Shown: positions 35,998-47,278, counted from the stretch's first letter. The stretch is 64,000 nt of DNA from Paracoccaceae bacterium (GCA_902631295.1 CACOXV010000005.1:1-64000), one strand, 5' to 3'. Notes: generated by a model not told the origin, from the letters alone. A program made the numbers and translations.

Positions 35998-38550
35998 TCA
36001 TTTATCGAGCATTCGCGTAATCATTTCTGTTGTATCTTTACTTAACGTTTCGACTTTAAGTATTTCTGTAAGCTCAAACGATATTTTTTCTTGGCGCAAG
36101 TCATCAAATTGCTTCCAGTTTTGAAAAGCTGTGCAGGTTTTTGCCGCCAATTGCGGATTAAGAGCATCAATTTTTTTTATCCAATCAGTTACAAATTTGT
36201 ATCCTGCCCCGTCTTTCTCATGAAATGCTGCTAAATTCTGGCTAAATCCACCGATAGTAGCTCTAAACCGATTTGGATTTTTTTCGTTAAAATCATGGTG
36301 ACTTGTTAAGGTTTTTGTGATTTTTAATGATTTAGAGGGCTGACTTAGTGAAGTTTGCAGTGAGAACCACTTGTCAATAACTAGCCGGTCATCAGACCAT
36401 TTGGCGTAAAAATTTTCTATTTCCTTCAAGGCCATATCATTTTGAATTAAAATACTCAGTGCTGCAATTTCCTGGGTCATGTTATCCGCTTGAGAATATT
36501 GTTTTTTTGCACTTTCCCCATTATCCAACCTAGTTAGCAGACCCAATAAAATGTTCTTGAGTGAACGTTCTCCCGACTGATTTGCAGATGGCTCATATTC
36601 AAAATTTTGGGCGAGAGAGTGAAATAATTGCTCCAAAAACGAATTAGAAGCCTCTGCTAATTTTTTTGTAAATAATTTTTTTGCTCTGTAAATTTCTATA
36701 GGGTCTATCTCCAAATTTTTCTCAAAAAAATGTGTTATAATTTCTGAGATTGAGGGTTGAGATAGCAATTGAGCGCGAAAGGCTGGCATTAACTTTTTAT
36801 CCTGCATGACCTTGCAAAAAGCTTCTAAATGATCATTTGATGGTTCTCGTTGCTCAATCGCAATTTTTTCAAAACTTGTGAGCATTAGCTGCTGAGCAGA
36901 ATCCCATCGGTTATAAGGATCACTATCTTTTTCGAGTAGGGTCAACCTGTCTTTCTCTGATAGTACTCTTTCTATCATTACAGGAGCCGAAAAGTTTCTG
37001 AGAAGGGACACTGTCGGTTTTTTGTATATTCCGTGAAATGTAATTGTGTCCTTAGGTTTGTTAAGCTCAAACACGGTTGTTTCTATGAGGTCTTCCCCAT
37101 TTTCGTCCAAAAGGCCAATCGATATTGGAATGACCATTGGCTTTAATTTTTCTTTTTGATTAGTGGAAGGCACCTGCTCAAAATCTAACTTCAGGGTTTC
37201 TCCGCTGTATCGCTCATTAAACTTTACTTTTGGTGTCCCTGCTTGAGAGTACCATAGCTTAAATTGAGTAAGGTCTCGATTGGTAACGTCCTCGAATACC
37301 TTAATCCAGTCTTCAATCGTTGCAGCCTCACCATCATGCCGTTTGAAGTATAGCTCTAGTGCCGAATAATAATCTTTGTCGCCGACCAATAATTTAAGCA
37401 TGCCAATCAATTCCGCACCCTTTTCATAAACAGTCAAAGTATAAAAGTTATTTATTTCAACAAAACTCTGGGGCCGCACTGGATGGGCAAGTGGGCCAGC
37501 ATCTTCCCGGAACTGAGGGCCTTTTATTACCTTTGCATCTTGAATTCGTTTCACAGATGGATCTCGTAAATCGGCGGTAAACTGGGCGTCTCTGAAAACT
37601 GTTAAACCCTCTTTTAAACAAAGTTGAAACCAGTCTCTGCATGTTATACGATTTCCGGTCCAATTATGAAAATATTCATGCGCGATTATACCCTCAACAT
37701 ACTCAAAGTCAGTATCTGTACTTTTTCTGGGGTGGGTAAGAACACATTTTGAGTTAAAAATATTAAGACCTTTATTCTCCATTGCGCCCATATTAAAATC
37801 ATCCACAGCAACAATATTGAAAACTTCAAGGTCGTAAACTCGTCCGTAACGCTCTTCATCCCATTGCATGGCCTGTTTTAAAGAGGATATTGCGAAATTG
37901 CATTTATCTTCATCGCCTTTTCTAACGTAAATATTAAGATCGATATCATCGCCAGTTTTTGTTTTAAATTTGTCTGAAACTTTCAGTAGATCCCCAGCAA
38001 CTAATGCGAAAAGATAGGCAGGCTTTGGCCAAGGGTCCGACCATTTGGCATATCCGTCATTAATGGAAATGGGATTACCATTCGAAAGTAAAACTGGTGA
38101 ACTCCCTCGAATAGTAACAACAAATGGAGCCAATACGTCGGGGCGATCTGGATAATAACATATTTTCCTAAATCCCTCTGCTTCACACTGAGTGCAATAC
38201 ATATCATTTGATATGTACAGACCATCTAGAGAGGTGTTGCTGGAGGGATCTATTTCTACTAGAGACTCCCATATAAATGGTTCGCTTGGAACATCACATT
38301 CTAAGCCATTTTCTACAAGTTCGGGCTGTATAATTTTTCCATCAATCTTAGCGTTGATCAAATTTAATTTTTCGCCATTTAAGAAAAATTTGTCCGAAGA
38401 ATTTGGATTGGGATTTTTACGGAATTTAATTTTTGAGTAAACTTTAGTTTTCTTGGGATTTAATTGAAAATCAAGTTCTACGGAGTCAATTAGATAAGCC
38501 GGGGCTTGATATTCATTTAAAAAAATTTCCCTATTACTTTTTTTCGCCAT
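35998..38550 (-). CDS. pepN: aminopeptidase N (M1 family)
   Basis: Zinc aminopeptidase of broad specificity, cytoplasmic, about 850 aa. Catalytic motifs: MGAMENKGLNIF near residue 255 and the gluzincin HEYFHNWTGN...LKEGLTVFRD near 288 (HExxH-18-E). The closing domain matches bacterial PepN. The track start at 38556 is a GTG; the ATG at 38550 (MAKKSNREIF) has GGGGAG upstream. It lies 114 bases upstream of gatB on the same strand. Confidence 0.95.
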   Translation of the reverse strand: MAKKSNREIFLNEYQAPAYLIDSVELDFQLNPKKTKVYSKIKFRKNPNPNSSDKFFLNGEKLNLINAKIDGKIIQPELVENGLECDVPSEPFIWESLVEIDPSSNTSLDGLYISNDMYCTQCEAEGFRKICYYPDRPDVLAPFVVTIRGSSPVLLSNGNPISINDGYAKWSDPWPKPAYLFALVAGDLLKVSDKFKTKTGDDIDLNIYVRKGDEDKCNFAISSLKQAMQWDEERYGRVYDLEVFNIVAVDDFNMGAMENKGLNIFNSKCVLTHPRKSTDTDFEYVEGIIAHEYFHNWTGNRITCRDWFQLCLKEGLTVFRDAQFTADLRDPSVKRIQDAKVIKGPQFREDAGPLAHPVRPQSFVEINNFYTLTVYEKGAELIGMLKLLVGDKDYYSALELYFKRHDGEAATIEDWIKVFEDVTNRDLTQFKLWYSQAGTPKVKFNERYSGETLKLDFEQVPSTNQKEKLKPMVIPISIGLLDENGEDLIETTVFELNKPKDTITFHGIYKKPTVSLLRNFSAPVMIERVLSEKDRLTLLEKDSDPYNRWDSAQQLMLTSFEKIAIEQREPSNDHLEAFCKVMQDKKLMPAFRAQLLSQPSISEIITHFFEKNLEIDPIEIYRAKKLFTKKLAEASNSFLEQLFHSLAQNFEYEPSANQSGERSLKNILLGLLTRLDNGESAKKQYSQADNMTQEIAALSILIQNDMALKEIENFYAKWSDDRLVIDKWFSLQTSLSQPSKSLKITKTLTSHHDFNEKNPNRFRATIGGFSQNLAAFHEKDGAGYKFVTDWIKKIDALNPQLAAKTCTAFQNWKQFDDLRQEKISFELTEILKVETLSKDTTEMITRMLDK

Positions 38551-38735
38551 TATCACTCCCCGTTGCTTGGATTTGGTTGTTGAAACTAGTTCGCTAATAG
38601 ACGATGCTGTGTTTGGGTAGTATTTGTTTCCGTTAATATCAGAAAATAGGTAACTTCTTGTTATGAAAAATAACGTTTTTGTCTCGCTTTCAATAGGATA
38701 TAAATTAAATTTTGCGAAATGTTTGGGGTTAGGAT

Positions 38736-40877
38736 ATGAAAAAACGCTTACTACGATATAATCTGAGCGTCGAAAGAAGTTTGGTGGACTTCATCGAAAA
38801 TTTGGCCTTGCCTGGTACTGGAATTTCAGAAGATAATTTTTGGCATGGCCTGTCGTCTTTAGTTGAGCAGCTAACTCCAGAGAATAGAGCGCTTTTGAAC
38901 AAAAGAGAAGAACTGCAATCAAAAATAGATAGCTGGCACAAGGCTAGAAGAAATATGCCACATGACCATGAAGGTTATAAAAGTTATCTAAAAGAGATTG
39001 GCTATCTGATCGAGGAAAAAGAAAATTTTTCTATTGAAACAGAAAATGTTGATCCTGAAATATCAACGATAGCTGGCCCACAACTCGTGGTACCATCCAC
39101 CAATGCCAGATACGCCTTAAATGCAGCAAATGCTAGATGGGGAAGTTTGTATGACTGCCTATATGGTACTGACGCAATGGGTTTATTTGACCCAGCAGAG
39201 GGTTACGATCGAGGCAGGGGAGCTCGAGTTGTAGCTCGCTCAAGAGTATTTCTCGATGAGGCCTTTCCAATCATTGGTGCAAGTCATGCAGATGTAAAGC
39301 GATATTATGTGAGTGAAAAACAACTTTTTATTGATGACTTTTCACTTGTTTCACCGGAAAAATTTATTGGCTATACCGGAAACCCAAAGGCTCCAAGTTC
39401 CGTTCTGCTTAAAAATAATGGTCTTTGTGTAGAACTTGTCTTTGATCGGGCCCATGTGATCGGTAGTAGAGACCAGGCCGGTTTGGCAGATGTTCGGCTA
39501 GAAAGCGCATTATCAGCAATAATTGATCTAGAGGACTCTGTTGCATGTGTTGATGGGGCAGATAAGGTTAGTGCTTACTCTTCATGGCTGGGTTTAATGA
39601 AAGGTGACCTTACTTCTGAGTTTGAAAAAAATGGTAAGAAAATTACTAGGTCGCTTAACTCTGATTTATCTTTCATTTCTCCCGATGGAGATTTTTTTAG
39701 CGTTAGGTCTAAAGCACTGCTGTGGATAAGAAATGTTGGTCATTTTATGACTACACCCGCTGTTCTTGATGCCAATGGTGACGAGGTTTATGAGGGACTT
39801 CTGGATGCCATGGTGACCACAATGATTGGTATCCATGATTTAAAAAAGGCTGATGGTAATTCGAGACATGGGTCAATATACATTGTTAAGCCCAAGATGC
39901 ATGGTCCTGCTGAGGTAGCCTTTGCAGATAAAATGTTCTCAGCGGTAGAGACGGTTCTTGGTCTAAAACAATACTCTGTGAAATTGGGAATAATGGATGA
40001 GGAACGTCGAACTTCTGTAAACCTTAAAGAATGTATCCGTGCTGCAAAAAAAAGAGTGGCCTTTATAAATACTGGGTTCCTAGATCGGACCGGAGATGAA
40101 ATTCATACTAGTATGGAGGCAGGTCCGTTTAGTAGGAAAGATTTCATTAAAAGAAAATCTTGGATAGTGGGATATGAAAATCAAAATGTTGATATTGGAT
40201 TAGAATGTGGGCTGTCTGGACGGGCTCAGATTGGAAAAGGTATGTGGGCTATGCCAGACCTAATGTCAGCTATGTTGGAGCAAAAGATAGAGCACCCTAA
40301 ATCAGGAGCAAGTTGTGCCTGGGTGCCATCCCCGACCGCCGCCACACTTCATGCTCTACACTATCACCAAATTGACGTCTTTTCGGTTCAAAGAAAGTTA
40401 AAGGAGAACGGCCGACGAGCCTATGTTGATACCCTTCTTGACATTCCCCTGGCTGCTTATCGAAAATGGTCCAATGAACAAATAATCCGCGAAGTCGAAA
40501 ATAATGCTCAAGGAATCCTTGGCTACGTTGTGCGTTGGGTCGATTATGGTGTTGGCTGCTCAAAAGTTCCAGATATCAATAATGTAGGGTTGATGGAAGA
40601 TCGTGCTACCTGCAGAATATCTAGTCAGGCGCTTGCTAATTGGTTACATCATGAGGTGGTAAGTAAAGAAGAGGTTGTAAAAGCTCTTAAATCCATGGCA
40701 AAGGTGGTTGATGAGCAAAATAGTTACGATCCAAACTATAAAGCGATGAGCCCTGGTTTTGATGGGTTAGCATTCAAGGCTGCCTATAATTTAATCTTTT
40801 GGGGTAAAAATCAGCCATCAGGGTACACCGAGCCAATTTTACATGGAACACGCTTAGAATTGAAAAATCTAGCGTAG
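38736..40877 (+). CDS. glcB: malate synthase G
   Basis: Condenses glyoxylate and acetyl-CoA to malate, the second glyoxylate-shunt step, and also takes glyoxylate from glycolate. 713 aa, the G-type length. Landmarks: TNARYALNAANARWGSLYDCLYGTD near residue 125, IIDLEDSVACVDGADKV (~265), the glyoxylate/Mg site IMDEERRTSVNLKECI (~425), and LECGLSGRAQIGKGMWAMPDLM. The catalytic region GASCAWVPSPTAATLHALHYH follows. Isocitrate lyase is not in the window. Confidence 0.97.
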   Translation: MKKRLLRYNLSVERSLVDFIENLALPGTGISEDNFWHGLSSLVEQLTPENRALLNKREELQSKIDSWHKARRNMPHDHEGYKSYLKEIGYLIEEKENFSIETENVDPEISTIAGPQLVVPSTNARYALNAANARWGSLYDCLYGTDAMGLFDPAEGYDRGRGARVVARSRVFLDEAFPIIGASHADVKRYYVSEKQLFIDDFSLVSPEKFIGYTGNPKAPSSVLLKNNGLCVELVFDRAHVIGSRDQAGLADVRLESALSAIIDLEDSVACVDGADKVSAYSSWLGLMKGDLTSEFEKNGKKITRSLNSDLSFISPDGDFFSVRSKALLWIRNVGHFMTTPAVLDANGDEVYEGLLDAMVTTMIGIHDLKKADGNSRHGSIYIVKPKMHGPAEVAFADKMFSAVETVLGLKQYSVKLGIMDEERRTSVNLKECIRAAKKRVAFINTGFLDRTGDEIHTSMEAGPFSRKDFIKRKSWIVGYENQNVDIGLECGLSGRAQIGKGMWAMPDLMSAMLEQKIEHPKSGASCAWVPSPTAATLHALHYHQIDVFSVQRKLKENGRRAYVDTLLDIPLAAYRKWSNEQIIREVENNAQGILGYVVRWVDYGVGCSKVPDINNVGLMEDRATCRISSQALANWLHHEVVSKEEVVKALKSMAKVVDEQNSYDPNYKAMSPGFDGLAFKAAYNLIFWGKNQPSGYTEPILHGTRLELKNLA

Positions 40878-40951
40878 AAATATGATGAATAGTCATTTAA
40901 TAAATTAAAAATGAACTACCTACTTTCTGAAGTTAGAGTTAAAGGGAAAAA

Positions 40952-41704
40952 ATGCGACGTTTCGTGGTTGGAATTGTTGGAAATTTCAACTTAATTAATG
41001 ATGAGTATCCGGTTTACGCAGCTGGTAAGATGAATTGTGAGGCACTCTCTAGAGTGTCTAACGTTATTCCAATTATAGTACCGTCCAGCCTTGAATTTGC
41101 TAATGTCGAAGAACTTATATCAATGTGTGACGGGTTTTTGTTCACTGGAGGTCGGCCTAACGTACATCCCAGTAATTATGGGGTAGAAGAAACTGAGGCG
41201 CACGGAGATTTCGATCGTGATCGTGATGCATTGACACTTCCTTTGATAAAAAGAGCTGTGTCAATCGGCGTCCCTATTTTTGGTGTATGTAGAGGATTCC
41301 AGGAGGTTGCTGTAGCGATGGGAGCAACCCTCCACCCTGAGATCCGTGAGTTAGATGGTAGAATGAACCATCGAATGCCGCCGGATGGGACACTTGAAGA
41401 AAAGTTTGCAATTCGGCACGAAGTGAACTTTAGGCCAGGTGGTAATTTTAGTAAAATTTTAGGTTCGGAGCGAGTTGAAACAAATACTCTACATGGTCAA
41501 GGAATAGCAGAGGCTGGCGATAGATTAGTAATTGATGGATGGGCTAGCGATGGAACACCGGAAGCACTCTATGTGAAAGATGCACCGGGTTACACCAACT
41601 CTGTTCAATGGCATCCAGAATGGAATGCGGAAAATGATCCAGTTTCCAGATGCCTTTTTGAGGCTTTTGGACAAGCAGTGCGTGACTATGGAAATGCAAA
41701 ATAA
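40952..41704 (+). CDS. class I glutamine-amidotransferase-like hydrolase (gamma-glutamyl-GABA hydrolase family)
   Basis: 250-aa PuuD-type peptidase C26 protein. FLFTGGRPNVHPSNYG, the nucleophile Cys ~113 in FGVCRGFQEVAVAMGATLHPEI, HQ-type loop NTLHGQGI, and the catalytic His/Glu in VQWHPEWN are all present. In E. coli PuuD removes the gamma-glutamyl group in putrescine catabolism, but no other puu gene is here, so substrate is uncertain. AAAGGGAAAAA precedes the ATG. Convergent with kynU, 14 bases apart. Confidence 0.85.
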   Translation: MRRFVVGIVGNFNLINDEYPVYAAGKMNCEALSRVSNVIPIIVPSSLEFANVEELISMCDGFLFTGGRPNVHPSNYGVEETEAHGDFDRDRDALTLPLIKRAVSIGVPIFGVCRGFQEVAVAMGATLHPEIRELDGRMNHRMPPDGTLEEKFAIRHEVNFRPGGNFSKILGSERVETNTLHGQGIAEAGDRLVIDGWASDGTPEALYVKDAPGYTNSVQWHPEWNAENDPVSRCLFEAFGQAVRDYGNAK

Positions 41705-41718
41705 ATAATCTTCGGGCG

Positions 41719-42912
41719 TTAAGTGACAAATTTTCTTTTTTTGTATTTAGGTTTGTCCCACAGAGAGTTTTGTATAACTGTCGAAATAATGTCTATCGCT
41801 AGATCTATATCTTTTTCTGATATATAAAGGGGTGTAATTCCAAACCGCATGATATTCGGCGACCTAAAATCTCCAATAACTCCCCTGTCTATTATAGCTT
41901 GAACAGCTGGATAACCATGTTCGAAATAAAATGAAACCTGTGAACCTCTATCTTGGGCAACTGTTGGCGATGCTAATTTCAGGTTAGGACAAGAACTTTT
42001 CAACCCGTTTATTAATCTTTCAGAAAGTTCAATCGATTTTGAACGAAGATCATCCATGTTGATGGTGTCCCAAATTTGAAGAGACGCTGTTAGAGCAGCA
42101 TTAGCTAGAACTGGTGGAGTTCCTATTTTCATTCTGTTTATACCGGTTCCAGGTATGTATTTATGTGAAAAATCGAATGGTGTCTTATGACCCAGCCAAC
42201 CCATTAACGAAGGTTTAATCATGTCAATTATTTTAGGATTAACATAGATAAATGCGGGAGAACCTGGTCCTCCGTTAAGGAACTTGTAAGTGCAACCGAT
42301 TGCATAGTCGACGTTCCAATCTTTTAATTTTAAATTTAATGCTCCAGCAGAGTGGGCTAGATCCCAAATCGTGATAATCCCATTGTCTTTCGCATTTTTA
42401 TTGATTTCTGCAATATCATGCCTTCTTCCGGTGCGGTAGTCGACGTCTGTCAGCATCAGGATTGCTATCTCTTCATTTAAATTTTTTAATATTTCATTTG
42501 GTTCACAAACGCGAAGCTCAAATTGATCATTTAAAAGCTCTAAGAGCCCTTGCGCCATATACAAATCTGACGGAAAGTTGCCGCTGTCAGTAAGTATAAT
42601 TTTCCTTTTTTTTGTATCTCGAATTGCGCTACTTAGTGCTTGATAAACTCGAACAGATAAAGTTTCTCCGACAACTACTGAATTCTCTTCAGCACCAATA
42701 ATTCTTGAAATTTTGTTACCTAAGTATTCAGGTTGAAACATCCATTCTGCATCGTTCCAGCCATTTATAAGCATTGTTGACCATTCGTCATAAAGTACAT
42801 TAGCAAGTTTATCTGAGACATTTTTAGGCATGGGGCCTAATGAGTTGCCATCTAAATAAACTACGCCCTCTGGAAGTATAAATTGCTTTTTTGTCTCTTC
42901 AAAATTTGTCAT
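41719..42912 (-). CDS. kynU: kynureninase
   Basis: PLP enzyme that cleaves kynurenine to anthranilate and alanine. 397 aa: VYLDGNSLGPMPKNV at the start, SGNFPSDLYMAQGL, and VDYRTGRRHDI. IWDLAHSAGALNLKL carries the PLP-binding Asp and GCTYKFLNGGPGSPAF the Schiff-base Lys. RFGITPLY near the C-terminus is also family-typical. No tryptophan 2,3-dioxygenase or formamidase lies alongside. Anthranilate produced could feed the trp pathway or degradation (inference). Confidence 0.94.
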   Translation of the reverse strand: MTNFEETKKQFILPEGVVYLDGNSLGPMPKNVSDKLANVLYDEWSTMLINGWNDAEWMFQPEYLGNKISRIIGAEENSVVVGETLSVRVYQALSSAIRDTKKRKIILTDSGNFPSDLYMAQGLLELLNDQFELRVCEPNEILKNLNEEIAILMLTDVDYRTGRRHDIAEINKNAKDNGIITIWDLAHSAGALNLKLKDWNVDYAIGCTYKFLNGGPGSPAFIYVNPKIIDMIKPSLMGWLGHKTPFDFSHKYIPGTGINRMKIGTPPVLANAALTASLQIWDTINMDDLRSKSIELSERLINGLKSSCPNLKLASPTVAQDRGSQVSFYFEHGYPAVQAIIDRGVIGDFRSPNIMRFGITPLYISEKDIDLAIDIISTVIQNSLWDKPKYKKRKFVT

Positions 42913-43034
42913 TTGACCGATAAACTTTTTATAGTAGGTGGCTTACAATTTTGTTTTACTTACAACAGCAATACGACATGAAACACAATTGATATTTTTT
43001 GTTTAAAAAATTTTGTGATTTTGACGAGGTTATT

Positions 43035-43985
43035 ATGAAGCTTTTGAGATATTGTTTCCTTCTGGTATTTATTTTCAATTATATTCTCGCCAATGAAAAT
43101 ATTCCTGATCAATATCCCCAATCAGTTTTATATTCGAAACCCTCAGAATTCATACCGGGAGTGTTTTCAGCCATTGGTGCTACCGCACCACCGACTTACG
43201 AAAACTCTGGCCATAATAATAATCTATCTTTTGTCGTAACTTCAAATGGTGTGGTGGTTATAAATTCTGGTGCATCATTTCTACTGGCAGAGGCAATGCA
43301 CCTTGAGATCAAAGAAGTTACTGAACTACCAGTTAAGCTTGTTATCAACGAAAATGGTCAGGGGCATGCAATGCTAGGTAATTCGTATTGGTCAGACCTT
43401 GGTATTGATATAGTAGCTCATGAAGAGGCAATCCTTGAGGTTAAAGATAATGCCCATCAAATTCTAGAGGAAATGAAGCGCTACAATAAAGAGAAGGCAG
43501 AAGGCACAACAGTAGTTCCAGCTAATATTTCTTTTTCCGACACTTATTTTTTTTCTTTAGGAGGTGTAGATTTCCAGATTTTACATCTTGGGGATGCTCA
43601 TGGCCCAGGTGATACTCAGGTCTGGATTCCTGAATGGTCTTTGATGATTGCTGGTGATATAGCATTCCATGAACGAATGCTTCCAATTTTTGAAAATACT
43701 TGTACTAGCTGTTGGATAGAAACTTGGACTAATGCTTTCGCGCCTCTTAACCCGCGATATGTAATTCCTGGGCACGGGCATCCCACAAATTTACCTCAGG
43801 TCGAAAAATATACTATTGGATATTTGTTGGATCTTAGGGAAAAGATTAAAAGTCATATTGATGCCGGAGGTGATTTAGCATCGGCTTATTATGTCGATCA
43901 GAACAAATGGAAAAATTTAGACACTTTTGAGGAATTAGCCAAGAAAAATGCGGGCAGGGTTTTTGAAGAAATGGAATGGGAGTGA
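43035..43985 (+). CDS. exported metallo-beta-lactamase-fold protein with degenerate metal site
   Basis: About 316 aa after choosing the ATG at 43035 (MKLLRYCFLLVFIFNYILA, a signal peptide; GAGG upstream); the track start at 42999 would add 12 residues before it. MBL-fold landmarks are present: VVINSGASFLLA, HLGDAHGPGDTQVWIPEWSLMIAGDIAF, and IPGHGHPTN. However, the usual HxHxDH motif reads NENGQGHAMLGN, so the first metal-ligand set is replaced while the second His/Asp set seems kept. Either a mononuclear enzyme or a non-hydrolytic relative. Diverges from kynU across 122 bases. Confidence 0.82.
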   Translation: MKLLRYCFLLVFIFNYILANENIPDQYPQSVLYSKPSEFIPGVFSAIGATAPPTYENSGHNNNLSFVVTSNGVVVINSGASFLLAEAMHLEIKEVTELPVKLVINENGQGHAMLGNSYWSDLGIDIVAHEEAILEVKDNAHQILEEMKRYNKEKAEGTTVVPANISFSDTYFFSLGGVDFQILHLGDAHGPGDTQVWIPEWSLMIAGDIAFHERMLPIFENTCTSCWIETWTNAFAPLNPRYVIPGHGHPTNLPQVEKYTIGYLLDLREKIKSHIDAGGDLASAYYVDQNKWKNLDTFEELAKKNAGRVFEEMEWE

Positions 43986-44188
43986 TAAAATCTAAGGCAT
44001 GGTTTTGAAAGGATTACAGCACTTAAACTTTGCTAGCGTTGGAGCATTTACCATATTTGAAAGTTGCGCATATTAATTAATATACGTGCGACATAATTTT
44101 TCACTATAAGCACATTGATCTTTAATAATGTTGCGTATAGGAAGCATTTCAGATGTTTCTCTGAGTAAATTTAAGCGAGGATAAGACT

Positions 44189-45760
44189 TTGAAAATCGGT
44201 ACTCCCAAGGAAATCTTTGAGGGCGAAAATAGGGTTGCTCTTACCCCTGACAGTGCTCTTCAACTGCAGAAGTTAGGTTATGAATGTTTGGTTGAAACTG
44301 GCGCTGGGAACGCTGCAGGTTATTCAGACAAAGTTTATAAAGAGGCTGGCGTAAAGATTGTCAAAACGGCAGCTGCTTTATGGAAAGAATCTGAAATTGT
44401 TACTAAGGTTCGACAACCCTCTACCGCCGAGCTTAAAAGATTGTCAGCGGGCCAGACGTTGATTTCGTTTTTCAATCCGGCTGCAAATGAACAGGGTTTG
44501 GACCTGGCCAAAGCTAAAAAAGCTAACATCATAGCGATGGAAATGGTTCCAAGAATAAGCCGCGCTCAAAAAATGGACGCACTTTCATCCATGGCTAATA
44601 TAGCTGGATATAGAGCTGTTATCGAAGCGAGTAATAATTTTGGAAGGTTCTTTACCGGTCAGGTGACTGCAGCGGGCAAAGTGCCCCCTGCAAAAGTACT
44701 AATAATTGGAGCCGGTGTTGCTGGTCTTGCTGCAATTGGAACAGCCACCTCGCTGGGAGCTATCACTTATGCTTTTGACGTAAGGCCAGAAGTGGCAGAG
44801 CAAGTAGAGTCGATGGGTGCTGAATTTGTGTATCTTGATTTTGAAGAGCAACAACAAGACGGTGCAAAAACTGGCGGGTATGCGTCAGTATCATCGCCGG
44901 AGTTTAGAGAGGCTCAACTCGCTAAGTTTAGAGAGTTAGCATCCGAGGTTGATATTGTTATTACTACGGCGCTTATCCCAAATCGTGATGCTCCAGAGTT
45001 ATGGACCACTGATATGGTGAAATCAATGAAACCAGGTTCGGTTATAGTTGATTTAGCCGCAGAGAAAGGTGGTAACTGCAAGCTGACCGTGCTGGATGAA
45101 AAAGTAGTGACAGACAATGGCGTTACTATCATAGGGTATTCAGATTTTCCGAGCAGGATGGCTGCGCAGGCCTCAAATTTATACGCAACTAATATCAGGC
45201 ACATGATTAGTGATCTAACTCCAGATAAAAATGGAGAATTAAATCATAACATGGAAGATGATGTTATTAGAGGGTCAACGGTTGCTTTTGAAGGAGAAAT
45301 AACTTACCCACCGCCGCCGCCAAAGATAAATGCCATTGCAGCAAAAACGCAGGAGAAGCCAAAGGAGCTTTCTCCCGAGGAATTAAGAGAGAAAGAACGA
45401 GAAGATTTTAATGCTCAAACGCGCCAACAGGTTATTATGTTAGCGGTTGGTGGCATAATTACATTAAGTGTTGGGCTGGTTGCTCCGGCTAGTTTTATGC
45501 AGCATTTTATCGTTTTTGTCCTTGCAGTATTTGTCGGGTTTCAAGTTATATGGAACGTCAGTCATGCACTCCACACTCCGCTAATGGCTGTTACTAATGC
45601 AATATCTTCCATTATTATTCTTGGAGCATTAATGCAAATAGGGTCGGGTTCATTTTTAGTGATCCTACTTGCAGCACTATCGGTTTTTATGGCTGGTATT
45701 AATATTTTTGGTGGGTTTCTCGTTACAAGGCGAATGCTCGCAATGTTCCAGAAATCTTAA
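44189..45760 (+). CDS. pntA: NAD(P) transhydrogenase subunit alpha
   Basis: Proton-translocating transhydrogenase, passing hydride from NADH to NADP+. The 523-aa form combines the NAD(H)-binding domain I ([73 protein letters not shown]) with a C-terminal membrane part of about four helices (residues ~410-515). A proline/lysine linker joins them. TTG start with GCGAGG 8-12 bases upstream. pntB follows after 12 bases. Confidence 0.95.
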   Translation: MKIGTPKEIFEGENRVALTPDSALQLQKLGYECLVETGAGNAAGYSDKVYKEAGVKIVKTAAALWKESEIVTKVRQPSTAELKRLSAGQTLISFFNPAANEQGLDLAKAKKANIIAMEMVPRISRAQKMDALSSMANIAGYRAVIEASNNFGRFFTGQVTAAGKVPPAKVLIIGAGVAGLAAIGTATSLGAITYAFDVRPEVAEQVESMGAEFVYLDFEEQQQDGAKTGGYASVSSPEFREAQLAKFRELASEVDIVITTALIPNRDAPELWTTDMVKSMKPGSVIVDLAAEKGGNCKLTVLDEKVVTDNGVTIIGYSDFPSRMAAQASNLYATNIRHMISDLTPDKNGELNHNMEDDVIRGSTVAFEGEITYPPPPPKINAIAAKTQEKPKELSPEELREKEREDFNAQTRQQVIMLAVGGIITLSVGLVAPASFMQHFIVFVLAVFVGFQVIWNVSHALHTPLMAVTNAISSIIILGALMQIGSGSFLVILLAALSVFMAGINIFGGFLVTRRMLAMFQKS

Positions 45761-45772
45761 GGGGTTAGAAAT

Positions 45773-47209
45773 ATGGAATTAGGATTTACTACTGCCGCAT
45801 ATGTTGTAGCTGCCGTTTTATTTATACTTTCGCTGGGTGGATTGTCCGGTCAGGAAAGCGCCAAGCGTGCCGTGTGGTACGGTATCGTTGGGATGGCCTT
45901 AGCTGTATTTGCAACTTTAATTGGTCCAGGTTCTGGATTGTGGGCATTGTCGATTGTTCTAATTGCAGCTGGCGGTGTGATCGGATATTTTTTAGCCGCC
46001 AGAGTTGAAATGACCCAAATGCCTGAACTTGTGGCGGGAATGCACGCGTTGGTAGGGCTTGCGGCTGTTTTTGTTGGATTCAATGCTGATTTAGAAATCA
46101 AAAATGTTGCGTCGGCGATAACAGCAGAAGCTGTCAAAGATTTAACGGGATTCGCTGCGTTGGTTGCTAAAAAATCTGTTGTTGAAATTAACATATTACG
46201 AGTAGAGTTGTTTTTGGGCGTTTTTATCGGAGCCATCACCTTTACCGGCTCTATAATTGCGTACGGTAAGTTATCTGGTCGTGTTACTTCTGCTGCTGTG
46301 AAGTTACCTGGCGGGCATTTTTTAAATGCTGCAGCAACCATTGGTTCTGTATTATGCTTAGTTTGGTACCTACAAACCGGCGGGATGTTACCACTTCTTT
46401 TAATGACCATTTTAGCATTTTTTATAGGTTTCCATTTGATCATGGGGATTGGCGGGGCTGACATGCCAGTCGTCGTATCAATGCTTAACAGTTATTCTGG
46501 TTGGGCTGCGGCAGCGATTGGTTTTAGTTTAGGAAATGACCTTCTGATTGTTGTCGGCGCGCTTGTTGGTTCTTCTGGTGCAATCCTCAGTTACATAATG
46601 TGCAAAGCAATGAATAGATCGTTTATCTCAGTTATACTCGGCGGTTTTGGTGGTACATCAGGTCCAGCTATGGAAGTAGAAGGTGAACAAGTTGCAATAG
46701 ATGCAGACGGGGTTGCTTCCGCCTTGACTGATGCTGATAGCGTCATAATAATTCCAGGATATGGTCTTGCGGTTGCTCAAGCCCAACAAGCAGTTTCCGA
46801 GCTAACTAAAAGATTAAGAGCAAAAGGTAAAAATGTCAGGTTTGCTATTCATCCAGTTGCGGGAAGATTACCAGGACACATGAATGTGTTGCTGGCAGAG
46901 GCGAAAGTTCCGTACGATATTGTTCTTGAAATGGATGAAATAAACGATGATTTTCCCGATACTGACGTTGCAATCGTTATAGGATCCAACGATATTGTGA
47001 ACCCAGCCGCTCAAGAAGATCCAAATAGTCCAATTGCAGGTATGCCTGTTCTAGAGTGCTGGAAAGCAAAACAGGTTTTTGTCTCTAAACGGGGGCAAGG
47101 AACCGGCTATTCGGGTATTGAAAATCCACTTTTCTTTAAAGAAAACACACGAATGTTCTATGGAGATGCGAAAGACAGTTTAAATAAGCTTTTGGCAATG
47201 ATAGACTAG
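45773..47209 (+). CDS. pntB: NAD(P) transhydrogenase subunit beta
   Basis: Membrane subunit with NADP(H)-binding domain III. 478 aa: about eight transmembrane helices in residues 1-265 (with [14 protein letters not shown] and [27 protein letters not shown]), then the NADP-binding domain. The latter shows [39 protein letters not shown], and [37 protein letters not shown] lies before the ATG. The pair supplies NADPH and consumes proton-motive force. Confidence 0.97.
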   Translation: MELGFTTAAYVVAAVLFILSLGGLSGQESAKRAVWYGIVGMALAVFATLIGPGSGLWALSIVLIAAGGVIGYFLAARVEMTQMPELVAGMHALVGLAAVFVGFNADLEIKNVASAITAEAVKDLTGFAALVAKKSVVEINILRVELFLGVFIGAITFTGSIIAYGKLSGRVTSAAVKLPGGHFLNAAATIGSVLCLVWYLQTGGMLPLLLMTILAFFIGFHLIMGIGGADMPVVVSMLNSYSGWAAAAIGFSLGNDLLIVVGALVGSSGAILSYIMCKAMNRSFISVILGGFGGTSGPAMEVEGEQVAIDADGVASALTDADSVIIIPGYGLAVAQAQQAVSELTKRLRAKGKNVRFAIHPVAGRLPGHMNVLLAEAKVPYDIVLEMDEINDDFPDTDVAIVIGSNDIVNPAAQEDPNSPIAGMPVLECWKAKQVFVSKRGQGTGYSGIENPLFFKENTRMFYGDAKDSLNKLLAMID

Positions 47210-47278
47210 CGTTATTATCATACTTTTAAATTATTTTAAGTGTATTAAACGTGTTTAGCTCGTTTGTTTTAATATATT

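Noticed and set aside
42999-43034. Upstream start of the MBL-fold ORF
   Set aside because: It would place 12 residues ahead of a clear signal peptide; the ATG at 43035 has a GAGG ribosome-binding site.
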